In this document: in pieces, positions 48,765-60,290 of the stretch
How positions within the stretch are numbered: the stretch's first letter is position 1
How the letters are laid out: each line of letters starts with the position of its first letter
From: Castor canadensis
Taxonomy: Eukaryota; Chordata; Mammalia; Rodentia; Castoridae
DNA length: 64,000 bases
Reading direction: 5' to 3'
NCBI RefSeq assembly: GCF_047511655.1
Contig: NC_133394.1
Span: 61,102,501-61,166,500 of the forward strand
Translations under genes and position numbers: made by a program
The notes under the pieces: generated by a model
The model's database searches: none
What the model saw: the letters and a program-made list of their open reading frames with translations, nothing else
What the model was told of the DNA's origin: nothing

Positions 48765-51454
48765 AATTAGTTAATAACACTGAGGCCTGAGTCTAACTTG
48801 TTCTATCTGTGCATACTTATTTCAAACTTTGGAAACATGAACTGCTGCTTTTTCTTTAAAATCTCTGCATTTCACCTATGTAAAAACACCCTTCCCCCAC
48901 CTTTATCTACAGTGGCACAGAATTTCTTCTCATCTTGATACATTACTGGATTTTTGAAAGTGCTTTTAATTATCACCAAGGACTTAGAATCCTTTTCTTT
49001 ATAAATTTTTCTTCATATTGCCCTGTTATTTATTCTATGGGAAGATTTCATAGAAATTCCTAACAAGATACTGTAGAAAAGTATTCCTCAATTCCTTTCC
49101 CTTTTTCCTCAAACAGAAATGCTACATTTCATCTCGAGCCTCATGTTTCTGGTGACTTAAACTGGTTTTGTAAAAAGAGAGATAAATTTAACAAATGTGC
49201 TATATGAAAATAGTCCCTTGCTGCCCAAATTTATGTGGACATGAAGTGAATTAAAAGCCTTCTTGAATCCTCCTATAAATTCTTACTTGTGGGCTGGAGT
49301 CAGTGCGGGGCTGGGGGAAGGTCTATTTCCAGAGCCATGTGTGCTGCTCCTGAATTTTGATTGTTCTTTCCATCTTTACATTTACCTAAAATGGAGGGGC
49401 CATTTGTTTTCTGAGAAGTGGTTATGAACACAGCAGAGATGTAAGTTGTGGCACAGGAGAAATAAGAGTAGATCCTGTACAGGTGCTAATCTTGGGTCAA
49501 CTTCGAATTTTCATGTCACCCATTCCATGTTCCCAGTCATTCCATGATTTCTATCACTTCTTTCTTTTTATCATTTTATATTCCTTATTAAAAATCTTCA
49601 CCCCCACTTCACTTGCAAATGTTTTATCCCACACCTGGATCACAATAGCAGCCTCCAGACTCATCTCCCTAGTTCCCCATTCTTTCCCTTGAATTTATGA
49701 TCAGATCGGGGAATGTTGTAAAGCTCAAAATTCTATAATTCTGTCTTCCTTACTTGCAATAGAAACTTGCATTTCAATAAGCAAAATTCTTGCCTCTCCT
49801 ACGAAAGTATAGAAAGAGAAATTGTGGAATTCTAAGTATTAGACATTGTGTTTACTTCTTTCCACACATCCTTAGAGTACTTATGTAATTTTCCTAAGAT
49901 TGAATAGCCAGTGGAGGCTGGACAAGGGATTTATTCCTGTAAGTCAAGCTCCATCACCCATGTCACCACCATAGTTGGTCTATTTGAAAGCCTCTATCCT
50001 ATTGCTACCAATTGCTGTTAAACAAACCTCATAAGAATGATATTACTTCTCTAACATGGTACACTTTAAGACAAATTCAGGGTATTATAGTACAACATTT
50101 TATAATGTTTTTATCTTAAATAAATAACTATGTGTGATTTATATAATTTCTTGTGTTTGTACAAGCACCACCTCAAGCATTACTATCCTGGTGATTATTA
50201 CACATACTGGAGGGTAAGCAATGGTTATAACAAACAAACATCATCACCAATATTTCCATTCTCTCAGGAATATCAAACTTCAATTCACATTAGTGCTATG
50301 CAGACTTACAGATTCCTTGTTTAATCAACCTTGTATATTTTCAGAAAGATGAAATGTGTATCAAAGTACTCTGAGAATTTGAGGCTGCCACTAGATTGTT
50401 TACAGCTTTATTAACTCTGAGAGACCCCAAAGGCCCAAATAAAATTCATTGCTTCAAATTCTAAGAAAGCTACACAAGTAAACCCGCTAATTCCCCCACT
50501 GTGTCTCCAGATAGTTTTCAGTTATGTCACCATGCTATAAAAAGTAAATCTTCATAAATTTCTTTTTTTGCTTTTCTCTTCTTGTGTTTACTTGAATAAA
50601 TCCTAGCAATTCAAAACACAATCAACTTAGCCTGTGCAAAGTACAAGTGTTTACATCATTCTTTTGAGTATTCTCAAAAAGTGCATCCGTTAGTGGTGTG
50701 TTTACTTATGAGGCACTTGACAAATATATGATGGCTCTTCAAAATTTCTGAAGCGAACTCTCAGAGAAGAAAACACCATGCCCTGTTAAATGGAAACGGA
50801 CCTAACATAAATTACATAGTTATTAGGGAAGAGTGGGAGCAAATCTGTCACTTCACCCCAAATAACTTTTATCTGACAAGTGAAAATGAAGGTCAAAGCA
50901 GAGTGTATGCACATTTTGTGACTCTTTTCAGTATTACTACTGAATTCTTAGCTTAACTCTTGTTTCTGGAATGTGCTCATGCATTTGCTTATTAAATACC
51001 ATTCAAACTCATTCAAGAATTCAACCACTCACTTGCAGGAGTATTTGAAAGGGAATATCAGGTCTCAAGGAAGGGTTTTTGCAGATATCATTTCTATAGC
51101 TTTATCAAATGTATGGTATACTAGGGATGTTCATTACCTCCCATTTTATACATAATGTTTATTACTTTTGCCAGAAGAATTTTGTACTGTGAATAAAAGC
51201 TTTTTTAGATAAATTTAATCATAATAGTATATCTTTTAGGAACATTCACCCTTAAATAAGAATTATGAGTTGTTTGATCCAAAAGTATGGTGGAAGTATT
51301 CTAGGTTTACTTTTATTTACATATTTTATTTGTTGTTTCAAAGGGAGAGACAATAATGGTAACTGAGTGAAAGAACATTCAATGACACAACTACTATCTT
51401 GTTTTTGGTATATCTTTCTTTGTCTACAATATTTGAAATAATTATTTACATTAC

Positions 51455-51575
51455 CCCTGCTTGGTAAGTGAGAAACTAGAAACTTGATGAAGTTACACAA
51501 CCTGTCCAAGATCCTATGATCTGTGAAGTGCAGCACTTTGATTGAGTCCAACACTCCTGAACTCTGCTTTCTTCC
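51455..51575 (-). repeat. MIR SINE fragment, antisense
   Basis: 'taagtgagaaactagaaacttgatgaagttacacaacctgtcc' then 'gattgagtccaacactcctgaactctgc' fits antisense MIR. Confidence 0.55.
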
Positions 51576-51944
51576 TGCTGCTGAGCTATTCTCTAACTCT
51601 AGGACACCTGATGCACTGATTATTTAGTTGTCATGGACTTGGCTATCTTTGAATATAGAAAGAATGAGATTCTTTTTTCATTATATAATTAATTGAAGAT
51701 TATACACTCAGAAATAAGTAACTTCAGAAGATAAGGTCTCAGTTCTGTTTTACAAGTTACCATAATGCTATTCTATTTCACAAGAGCACATTATTAATAC
51801 CTTTGTCCAAAGACTTTGTTACTGTAAGCATGCTTCATATTAACCAAACTGTAAGACAAAGAGCATTTCCTTACTGAGGCTTCTGGAACCATATGAATAT
51901 ATCACCAACCAGGGAAGTTCAAAGCTCAGTTAAGCCTCAAATTC

Positions 51945-52325
51945 AGGAGGGTTTTGTTTTGGTTTTGCAAATTTGAACTCGGAGCTTTGCACTTGCTAAG
52001 AAGGTGCTCTACTGCTTGAGCTGTATGCCCATCCTTTTTTGCTCTGGTTATTTTGGAGATAGTGTCTTGATTTTTGTGAGGTATATGTTACTACACTCAA
52101 CTTTTTTTCCATCACGATGGGCCCTTCAGACTTTGTTCCCTGGGCTACCCTGGAACCATGACCTCAGCCTCCCACATAGCTTAGGATGACAGGTGCACAC
52201 CACTGCTTCCAGCTGCTGATTGTGATAGTATCTTGCTAACTTTTTGCCGGGGCTGGCCTCAAACTATGATCCTCCTGATCTCAGCCCCCCAAGCAGCCAG
52301 GATTATATATACAAGCCACTGAGTT
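51945..52325 (-). repeat. Composite SINE: ID plus about three 7SL-like units, antisense
   Basis: Reads in reverse as 7SL-like units (blocks 'ggggctggcctcaaactatgatcc' and 'gggctaccctggaaccatgacc', plus a degraded one near 52040) followed by an ID ('gcacttgctaagaaggtgctctactgcttgagctg'). Confidence 0.8.
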
Positions 52326-52999
52326 CATAACAAAGGTGTGACAGATTGACTCATTGGCTATGTGATTGAAATCATTCTCTAGCTCTTCTTTCCTCAGAGG
52401 TCAGACTGATATCACTTCCTCGATACCCCAACTGTCTAATTACACGGTTGGTCTTTCTGATGTGACCAAATCTCATCCTAAGTCCTCTTGTTAGTATAAA
52501 AACACATATGGTCGCACAGGCTTATCACTAATAACAAAGACGTTCCTGTTACTTGGGAAATTCCAAGGATTTAAGGTTTCTTTCTAGGACCAGGAATGAG
52601 GAAGAGCAACTGAATTCTTTATTACACAATAACTGCCAAGAGAAGATGATTTTAAACCCTTAAACTAAATGTATTAAAAATAACATGACCGTTACAGAAG
52701 GCTTTTTCACATACCAACCAAAAGACTGAAATTTACAGTATGAATTTAAAAGCGTCACATAAGAAAACTGAGAGATATTCGGTAACCAAATCTACAAATA
52801 TTAGCCAGTTTTTTTATCAAGTCACTATCACATTTTAGGAGGTTATTACTTCCTTAAATATGTAGAAAGAAAACTGCACCTATTAGTTTCAGATTAAGTC
52901 ATAGATTATAAATAGTATATTCAGATTTGGCAGCTGAATATGAGATTATTTCCAAAACTACAAAGATAATATCAAAGAAACATAGAACCTTATCTTTTA

Positions 53000-53115
53000 A
53001 TTTATTTTTGACATAGGATCTCACTATGTATCAGACTGCCCTTGATCTCAGGATCCTTCTACCTCAGGGTCCAGAGTACTAGATTACAGGCATCTACCTC
53101 TATTCCTGGCTTAAA
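53000..53115 (-). repeat. B1-like SINE, antisense
   Basis: 'gacataggatctcactatgtatcagactgcccttgatctc' and 'tagattacaggcatctacc' is B1 in reverse, diverged. Confidence 0.75.
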
Positions 53116-53257
53116 ACAGAATTTTAAATCTGAACTTTAGTGATTACTTCTATAATTCCTTTATTTCACAATTGAAAGAAAAAAATCCAATTCTTTTGCT
53201 ACTTATATCTTTCAGGATTTTAAATTTCATACTATACCAGACATCCCATTATTTGTC

Positions 53258-53272
53258 ACAAGAATTATTCTA
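53258..53272 (+). repeat. Left target-site duplication of the inverted L1
   Basis: ACAAGAATTATTCTA, identical to 55621-55635. Confidence 0.95.
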
Positions 53273-55620
53273 TTTTTTTTTTCATTTTTCTTTTATTATT
53301 CATATGTGCATACAAGGCTTGGTTCATTTCTCCCCCCTGCCCCCACCCCCTAACTTACCACCCACTCCGCCCCCTCCCTCTCCCCCCCCAATACCCAGCA
53401 GAAACTATTTTGCCCTTATTTCTAATTTTGTTGTAGAGAGAGTATAAGCAATAATAGGAAGGAACAAGGGTTTTTGCTGGTTGAGATAAGGATAGCTATA
53501 CAGGGCATTGACTCACATTGATTTCCTGTGCATGGGTGTTACCTTCTAGGTTAATTCTTTTTGATCTAACCTTTTCTCTAGTACCTGTTCCCCTTTTTCT
53601 ATTGGCCTCAGTTGCTTTAAGGTATCTGCTTTAGTTTTTCTGCGTTAAGGGCAACAAATGCTAGCTAGTTTTTTAGGTGTCTTACCTATCCTCACCCCTT
53701 CCTTGTGTTCTCTCGCTTTTATCATGTGCTCATAGTCCAATCCCCTTGTTGTGTTTGCCCTTGATCTAATGTCCACATATGAGGGAGAACATACGATTTT
53801 TGGTCTTTTGAGCCAGGCTAACCTCACTCAGAATGATGTTCTCCAATTCCATCCATTTACCAGCGAATGATAACATTTCGTTCTTCATGGCTGCATAGAA
53901 TTCCATTGTGTATAGATACCACATTTTCTTAATCCATTCGTCAGTGGTGGGGCATCTTGGCTGTTTCCATAACTTGGCTATTGTGAATAGTGTCGCAATA
54001 AACATGGGTGTGCAGGTGCCTCTGGAGTAACCTGTGTCACAGTCTTTTGGGTATATCCCCAAGAGTGGTATTACTGGATCAAATGGTAGATCCATGTCTA
54101 GCTTTTTAAGTAGCCTCCAAATTTTTTTCCAGAGTGGTTGTACTAGTCTACATTCCCACCAACAGTGTAAGAGGGTTCCTTTTTCCCCGTATCCTCGCCA
54201 ACACCTGTTGTTGTTGGTGTTGCTGATGATGGCTATTCTAACAGGGGTGAGGTGGAATCTTAGCGTGGTTTTAATTCGCATTTCCTTTATTGCTAGAGAT
54301 GGTGAGCATTTTTTCATGTGTTTTCTGGCCATTTGAATTTCTTCTTTTGAGAAAGTTCTGTTTAGTTCACGTGCCCATTTCTTTATTGGTTCATTAGTTT
54401 TGGGAGAATTTAGTTTTTTAAGTTCCCTATATATTCTGGTTATCAGTCCTTTGTCTGATGTATAGTTGGCAAATATTTTCTCCCACTCTGTGGGTGTTCT
54501 CTTCAGTTTATAGACCATTTCTTTTGATGAACAGAAGCTTTTTAGTTTTATGAGGTCCCATTTATCTATGCTATCTCTTAGTTGCTGTGCTGCTGGGGTT
54601 TCATTGAGAAAGTTCTTACCTATACCTACTAACTCCACAGTATTTCCTACTCTTTCCTGTATCAATTTAAGAGTTTGTGGTCTGATATTAAGATCCTTGA
54701 TCCATTTTGAGTTAATCTTGGTATAGGGTGATATACATGGATCTAGTTTCAGTTTTTTGCAGACTGCTAACCAGTTTTCCCAGTAGTTTTTGTTGAAGAG
54801 GCTGCTATTTCTCCATCATATATTTTTAGCTCCTTTGTCAAAGATAAGTTGGTTATAGTTGTGTGGCTTCATATCTGGGTCCTCTATTCTGTTCCACTGG
54901 TCTTCATGTATGTTTTTGTGCCAGTACCATGCTGTTTTTATTGTTATTGCTTTGTAACTATCTCCACTCCTATTCAACATAGTACTGGAATTCCTAGCCA
55001 GAGCAATTAGGCAAGAAGAAGGAATAAAAGGAATACAAATAGGTAAAGAAACTGTCAAAATATCCCTATTTGCAGATGACATGATCCTATACCTTAAAGA
55101 CCCAAAAAACTCTACTCAGAAGCTTCTAGACATCATCAATAGCTATAGCAAAGTAGCAGGATATAAAATCAACATAGAAAAATCATTAGCATTTCTATAC
55201 ACTAACAATGAGCAAACTGAAAAAGAATGTATGAAAACAATTCCATTTACAATAGCCTCAAAAAAAATCAAATACCTAGGTGTAAACCTAACAAAAGATG
55301 TGAAAGAACTCTACAAGGAAAACTATACACTTCTGAAGAAAGAGATTGAGGAAGACTATAGAAAGTGGAGAGATCTCCCATGCTCATGGATTGGTAGAAT
55401 CAACATAGTAAAAATGTCTATACTCCCAAAAGTAATCTACATTTTTAATGCAATTCCCATCAAAATTCCAATGACATTCATTAAAGAGATTGAAAAATCT
55501 ACTGTGAAATTTATATGGAAACACAAGAGGCCACGAATAGCCAAGGCAATACTCAGTCAAAAGAGGAATGCAGGAGTTATCACAATACCTGACTTCAAAC
55601 TATATTACAAAGCAATAACA
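53273..55620 (-). mobile_element. Young L1 insertion with 5' inversion (2.35 kb)
   Basis: A perfect 15-bp target-site duplication, ACAAGAATTATTCTA, flanks it (53258-53272 and 55621-55635). On the minus strand it has poly(A) (T run from 53274), a G-rich 3' UTR and ORF2 C-terminal text. The frame 53766-54665 runs 299 codons to the normal ORF2 end and includes [10 protein letters not shown] and [14 protein letters not shown]; upstream text reaches 54957 with one TGA stop (from a CGA arginine codon) near 54820. From about 54958 the orientation flips: 54961-55659 on the + strand encodes the reverse-transcriptase part (FADD at 55069-55080, [25 protein letters not shown]). ORF1, the endonuclease and the N-terminal part of the reverse transcriptase are absent. 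The layout is that of twin priming. It cannot move by itself. Confidence 0.95.
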
Positions 55621-55635
55621 ACAAGAATTATTCTA
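55621..55635 (+). repeat. Right target-site duplication of the inverted L1
   Basis: ACAAGAATTATTCTA, identical to 53258-53272; no mismatch, so the insertion is recent on this lineage. Confidence 0.95.
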
Positions 55636-57562
55636 ATATTTAACAGTCTTAGCATGTAAACTGTTAGCAAACCTTAATTCTCTAGCCTGGAGATAAATCC
55701 TGGCTTTCCTGGTTTTATGCTAGGTTTTGTTGAGTTTACTTTCCATGATCCACCTGGCCAGCAGTCACTGCCTTTCCTCACTTCTCCTCAGTCATAGTTG
55801 CTACTCCAGGACTCCACCCCCAGGTGCCAGAGGCCCCACAGGTTCTCATGAGCTGAAATTTTTGTATGGGCCATCAGTTTTATATTAGGAAAACAAATTG
55901 CCTTTACAAGTTTTAAAATGCTTCTCATATTCAAGGAAATAGTTTCATAAACTTGTTTTCTTTGTATATATTATATATGTATTGTATGTATATATATATA
56001 CACAACATATATTCATTTATAAATATGTGACAAATATGTGTATGTGTGTGAATACACCTTTTTTGTTAAAAGGTTCTAATCTCATTTTTCTGAATATGCT
56101 CTTATCATCTGGAAAAAATGTCTTAAATAGCCTCAGTTCTTAAAGAAGCCACTTAAAAAGTCAAAGCAAACAAGTTTCCTTTTTCTAGCAACAACTTCAA
56201 AATACCAAACGTAAATAGAGAAAAGCTTTATCTTAAACTCATATAAATTGTAAATGTAATTTCCGAATACTGTGGAATAGTTAACCAAAGCATGAACTTT
56301 CATATACTGAGAAAATGGGACATTCCAACCAAAATGAAATACACAAAAGCATTTAGAAGTATTGCTAAATTATGTTGTAATGAAGCTTTACATTTTTTTC
56401 TCTGTAGATTGCAGAATATCCGTTTAACTTGGTATCATTGTGGGGGTTTTAATTACATTAGTTTTCATACTTGCCAATCTGTGAAATATGGAAAGAAGCA
56501 ATGGGTCTTCTAGTCATTAATGGGAATTAAAAAGTTTCTTCTGTTTGAAAAGATTGAGCTAGAGATAAACATTAAAAGTAAAATACCATTCTTAATTACT
56601 AGCAAGAGTTTAGGTAAATAAATACAATTAAAGATAGTAATAAACAATGATTTCCTCAGTGATGGCGTTAATTGTGTTGCTCAAATACCTGAATGCTAAT
56701 TTTTTTCTTTTCTCTTTGAGTTTTTAGGGGAATTTTTCTAAGGGCTACAGCATTGCTTTTTGCTTATTCAATTGTATTGTCTCCACAGTGTCTACTTGGA
56801 AATGATAATTTAGTAAAATCTCATAATTTCATATTTTATACAGTGCAATTAAGTATAAAATTTCAAGATAATAGATATGTCTGTGTGGCACTGAAATAAT
56901 AATTTTAACTGAAGCCTCAAACATTTTCTTGAGTATTACTTATATAGGTATTAAAATTTCCCTGTGAGTTGCCACACATCTGCTAACTGGTAACTTCCCT
57001 GAGAAAATTGAGAAAGTAAGAATTTAAGTGAGAGGAAAGTGGTCAGAATTGGTCTGCACACTTGGTCACCAGTACCTGTCACATGCTTGCTGTAGACTGG
57101 GCACTGAGCAGAGAACAGGGAATAAATCAGAACCCAGACTCCATGGGACTTGTTTAAAGTGGAAGAGAGGAAGTAGATAACTAATTATAAAACTATGCCA
57201 TGTGCCATGAAAAACAAGTGGAGACAAATGGAGACAAGTCTTAACCTGCACTTCATTGATTTGGGGACTTGTCAGTAAAGACTTCTCTGAATATATGACA
57301 GGATAAATTACCTAAAACAGACTGCAGCCTTATTCAGGTAAAGAGATGCAGTAGGAACTCCCTAGGCTGAGAAAGCCCCACATGGGAAGATACTGAGGTA
57401 GAAATGAATGTGATGAGTTTCGGGAATAGGTCAAGGTGACTAAGCGCAGTGAAAGGAAGAGGGTGACTCAAAATGAGGCTAGATTTAAGAACCAAGGGTC
57501 ATATCCTGCATAGCTTGTGACCATGCTAGGAATTTTTCATTTTAAATACAAGGGTAAATCAT

Positions 57563-57684
57563 GAAAATATTTTTTGAGGCGGTTTTTCACTATGTAGCCC
57601 AAGCTGGCCTCAAACTCAAAATTCTCTTGCCTCTGCTTTCTGGTGCTGGGATTGTAGGTGTGCACCACCATGTCCAGCTCCTTG
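57563..57684 (-). repeat. B1-like SINE, antisense
   Basis: 'ttcactatgtagcccaagctggcctcaaactc' and 'gctgggattgtaggtgtgcaccaccatgtcc'. Inserted in the L2. Confidence 0.9.
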
Positions 57685-57971
57685 GAAGGATTTTGATCAC
57701 ATGGCCATATTTGTGTCTTTAAAATATTTCTTTGGCTACTAGGTAGGGAATGAATTGGAAACAGGCAAGGAAAGAAATTGGTAGGATATTAGAATCCCAT
57801 GTCAAAAGGCTATGAGATAAGATAGATGGGACTAAGGTGATGAAGGTGGTAGAATTAGAGAAAAGTGGATAAATTTAAGATATGTACTGAAGGTGGTACT
57901 GATAGGATGTGATAATGGACTGGACTGGATTTAAGAGAGAATGAGGACACAGGAAATGTCAAAAATAACAT

Positions 57972-58284
57972 CTATATTTTGGAGGTGGTATTGGGGTTTG
58001 AACTCTGGACCTTGCTTGTTAGGTGGGTACCAAACCACTTTTGCTTTATTTATTTTTTTAAGAGAGTCTTGCACTTTTTGTCCAGGGTTGGCCTCAGACC
58101 ACAGTCCCCCTACCTATGCCTCCCTCATAGCTGGGATTACACATATGTGCTACCACACCTGGCACATTTTTCAAATGGGAGTCTCACTAGCTTTTTGCTC
58201 AGGCTGGCATCAAACTGCAATCCTCCAAATCTCTGCCTCCCAAGTAGCTGAAATTATAGGCATGTGCCACCACATCCAGCTCAT
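57972..58284 (-). repeat. Trimeric SINE (ID + two 7SL-like units), antisense
   Basis: ID part 'tattggggtttgaactctggaccttgcttgttaggtgggtacc', then 'agggttggcctcagaccac' with 'gctgggattacacatatgtgctacc', then 'aggctggcatcaaactgcaatcc' with 'ttataggcatgtgccaccacatcc'. The 120-residue frame here is repeat-derived. Confidence 0.9.
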
Positions 58285-59143
58285 GCTATCTTTTTTGACA
58301 TAGAATCTGGTTGGTTAGTAGTTGATAGTGTCATTTAATGGCATGGCAGAACCATGAAGAAAGAGCAGGGGTGAGGGGCAGGGGCCAGGGCTAAGACATG
58401 GAGATCAAGAATCCAGTTTTGAGACTAGTAAATCTCACTTGTGTTCTAAGTGTTTAACTTACATTTTATGGTAGCATAGCCATTTTCCCAATCTTTTTGG
58501 TCCATGTTTTCTTTCACTAGGAAACTCTTGACATAGATCACAGAGCTTGTTGATCTAAGATGCTATTTTCAATCTAGAGTCAATGAAAAACATAATGAAA
58601 ATTAAATTTTAAGTTAAGATGCCTAAGAAAGTATTTTAGACTTTCTGCCACAGATTGCTGAACATTATGTACTTAGTCAGCTATTATTAACATTATGTAC
58701 TTAGCTATTATTATTACCCAGCATTATGGCTAACCTTCCAGAACATGGGAATCTGCCTTCCCAGAACATACTACCCACAATGTTAGCCTAAACTTTTCTA
58801 TATAATAAGATTTCAGATGTTCTCTCTAGTATGCAAATTTAGGGGATCAGATGCATGTATCCTTTATCCAAAACTCATTAAAAAGAGTAACTCTCAGTGA
58901 TTCACATGCTGGAACTACATGTTGAGAGTATCTGAATGGCTCAAGAGGGAAACATGCCCAGGAAAAGGTAGTGGGGTAGGAGTCATTATTTACCCCAGAA
59001 GCCCATGAGAGAAAATTTCAAAATCTAGTGAATATATAAAAAATAGCCTATCTCTTTTGACAAAGGAAAAGGGTGTCCCAGAAGTTTCATAATATCTGTG
59101 TTATGGTTGAGTAATGGATCACAGCACATAAAAACAATGGAGT

Positions 59144-59360
59144 TGCTAGAAACAGTGGCTCACATCTGTGATCCCAGCTACTCAGGAGGTGGAGATCAAG
59201 AGGATTATGGTTCAAGGCCAGCCCAGGCAAAAACATTAGACCTTATCTGAAAAATAACTTAAGCAAAAAAAGGCTGGAGATATTGCTCAAGTATTAAAAC
59301 CCCTGCCAACCAAGCACAAAGTCCTGAGCTCACTCCAGTACTGCCAGAAAAATAAAAATA
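59144..59360 (+). repeat. Composite SINE: 7SL-like unit plus ID unit
   Basis: 'acagtggctcacatctgtgatcccagctactcaggagg', 'ggccagcccaggcaaaaac', then ID-like 'ctggagatattgctcaagtattaaaacccctgcc' and 'ctcactccagtactgcc'. Confidence 0.9.
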
Positions 59361-59399
59361 AAGAGCAATGGAGGGAAGATAGTAATGACGACAATAATA

Positions 59400-59635
59400 A
59401 AGAGCATTTGTTGATTGTGTGTCACATTTCAGGAACCCCACTAAATGTGTTCCCTGTCTTATTTAATTACCTCTGAACCCTCTGGGGTAAGTACTCTTCT
59501 ATCTAGCATTTTAGAAACTAAAGCATGAGGTCATACTTAGGTCAGAGGTCATACTTAGGTCAAAGGTCATTTGCCAAATGCCACATAGATAGTAAATGAG
59601 AGTGAAATAGCCAGATATGTCTGAGTCCAGGGGTG
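59400..59635 (-). repeat. MIR SINE, antisense, with an internal 18-bp duplication
   Basis: 'gagcatttgttgattgtgtgtcacatttc', 'cttatttaattacctctgaaccctctggggtaagtac', 'ttttagaaactaaag' and 'tgccacatagatagtaaatgag' follow MIR in reverse. Between them an 18-bp unit (GAGGTCATACTTAGGTCA) is present twice. Confidence 0.8.
59528..59569 (+). promoter_or_regulatory. Array of five AGGTCA half-sites (DR5-DR1-DR5-DR1)
   Basis: Exact AGGTCA hexamers start at 59528, 59539, 59546, 59557 and 59564. Spacers are 5, 1, 5 and 1 bp. DR1 is the preferred layout for RXR heterodimers with PPAR, and for HNF4 and COUP-TF; DR5 is the classic retinoic-acid-receptor layout. The array lies in a MIR within the intron about 2 kb upstream of exon C. 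Sequence match only; no evidence of use. Confidence 0.45.
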
Positions 59636-59987
59636 GAGTTTTCCACCACTCACCACACTGTACCAGCACACCAATAAAGGATGAGACTTTACTGCCAACA
59701 GCTAGAAGGAAAACCAAAAACAGTATGTATATTAGTTGGGGAATATTGTTTAGCACTTCAAAACAAGGGAAATGTTGCTGCTAAAGTATCTTTTTATTAT
59801 ATCGGGTTCCTGAAGATACTGACTACTTATAGGCATTTATAACTACCTTGAGCTCTTGATCAATATAGGTTTTTACAAATTTGCAGGCATTTGAATTGTA
59901 TGATGTAGCTCTAGTCATTGTGAATTTTATCCTTGCTTTTTCCCATACTCCTCAAAAAATTCTTGTGATTGTTCATTTTTTCCTTTA

Positions 59988-60290
59988 AAACCTTTTTTTA
60001 TTGGTGTGCTGGATGGGGGTACATTGTGGCATTTACAAAAGTTCTTACAATATATCAAATACCATACTTGAATTCACCCCCTTCACCATTCTCCTTTATT
60101 TCCCTTCCCCCCATTCCTGGAACAGTTTCAGCAGGTCTCATTTTTGCATTTCATACATATGTACCAAGTATTTGCACCATATTCACCCTCACACACCCTT
60201 TCCCTACATCCCTCCTTCCCACTGGTGCCAACCGCCCAGACAGGACCTGTTTTGCCCTCCTGTTCTCCAGTTTTGGAAAAAAAAAATGAA
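59988..60290 (-). repeat. L1 3' end, antisense
   Basis: T run, then 'ggGGGTACATTGTGGCATTTACA', a C-rich tract (about 60108-60114) and 'attcctggaacagtttcagcaggtctcatttttgcattt', shared with 6860-7185. Confidence 0.7.

Larger units (their letters stand above)
57060..58400 (-). repeat. L2 LINE, antisense, split by two SINEs
   Basis: L2 text before (57060-57562), between (57686-57970) and after (58290-58400) two SINE insertions. Examples are 'tgggcactgagcagagaacagg', 'aggaatttttcattttaaatac', 'ttttgatcacatggccatatttg' and 'agtggataaatttaagatatgtac'. Ancient. Confidence 0.65.

Noticed and set aside
53766-54665. 299-residue minus-strand frame, the longest in the window
   Set aside because: It is the C-terminal part of L1 ORF2 and ends at the normal ORF2 stop; not a host gene.
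54961-55659. Long open frame encoding a reverse transcriptase segment
   Set aside because: Not a separate gene: it is the inverted 5' part of the L1 at 53273-55620.
57941-58303. 120- and 90-residue plus-strand frames
   Set aside because: Translations of the antisense trimeric SINE, not genes.
59520-59575. Short regularly spaced repeats suggesting a CRISPR-like array
   Set aside because: Only two 18-bp units, inside a MIR, in a mammalian intron; better explained as a local duplication of a half-site.
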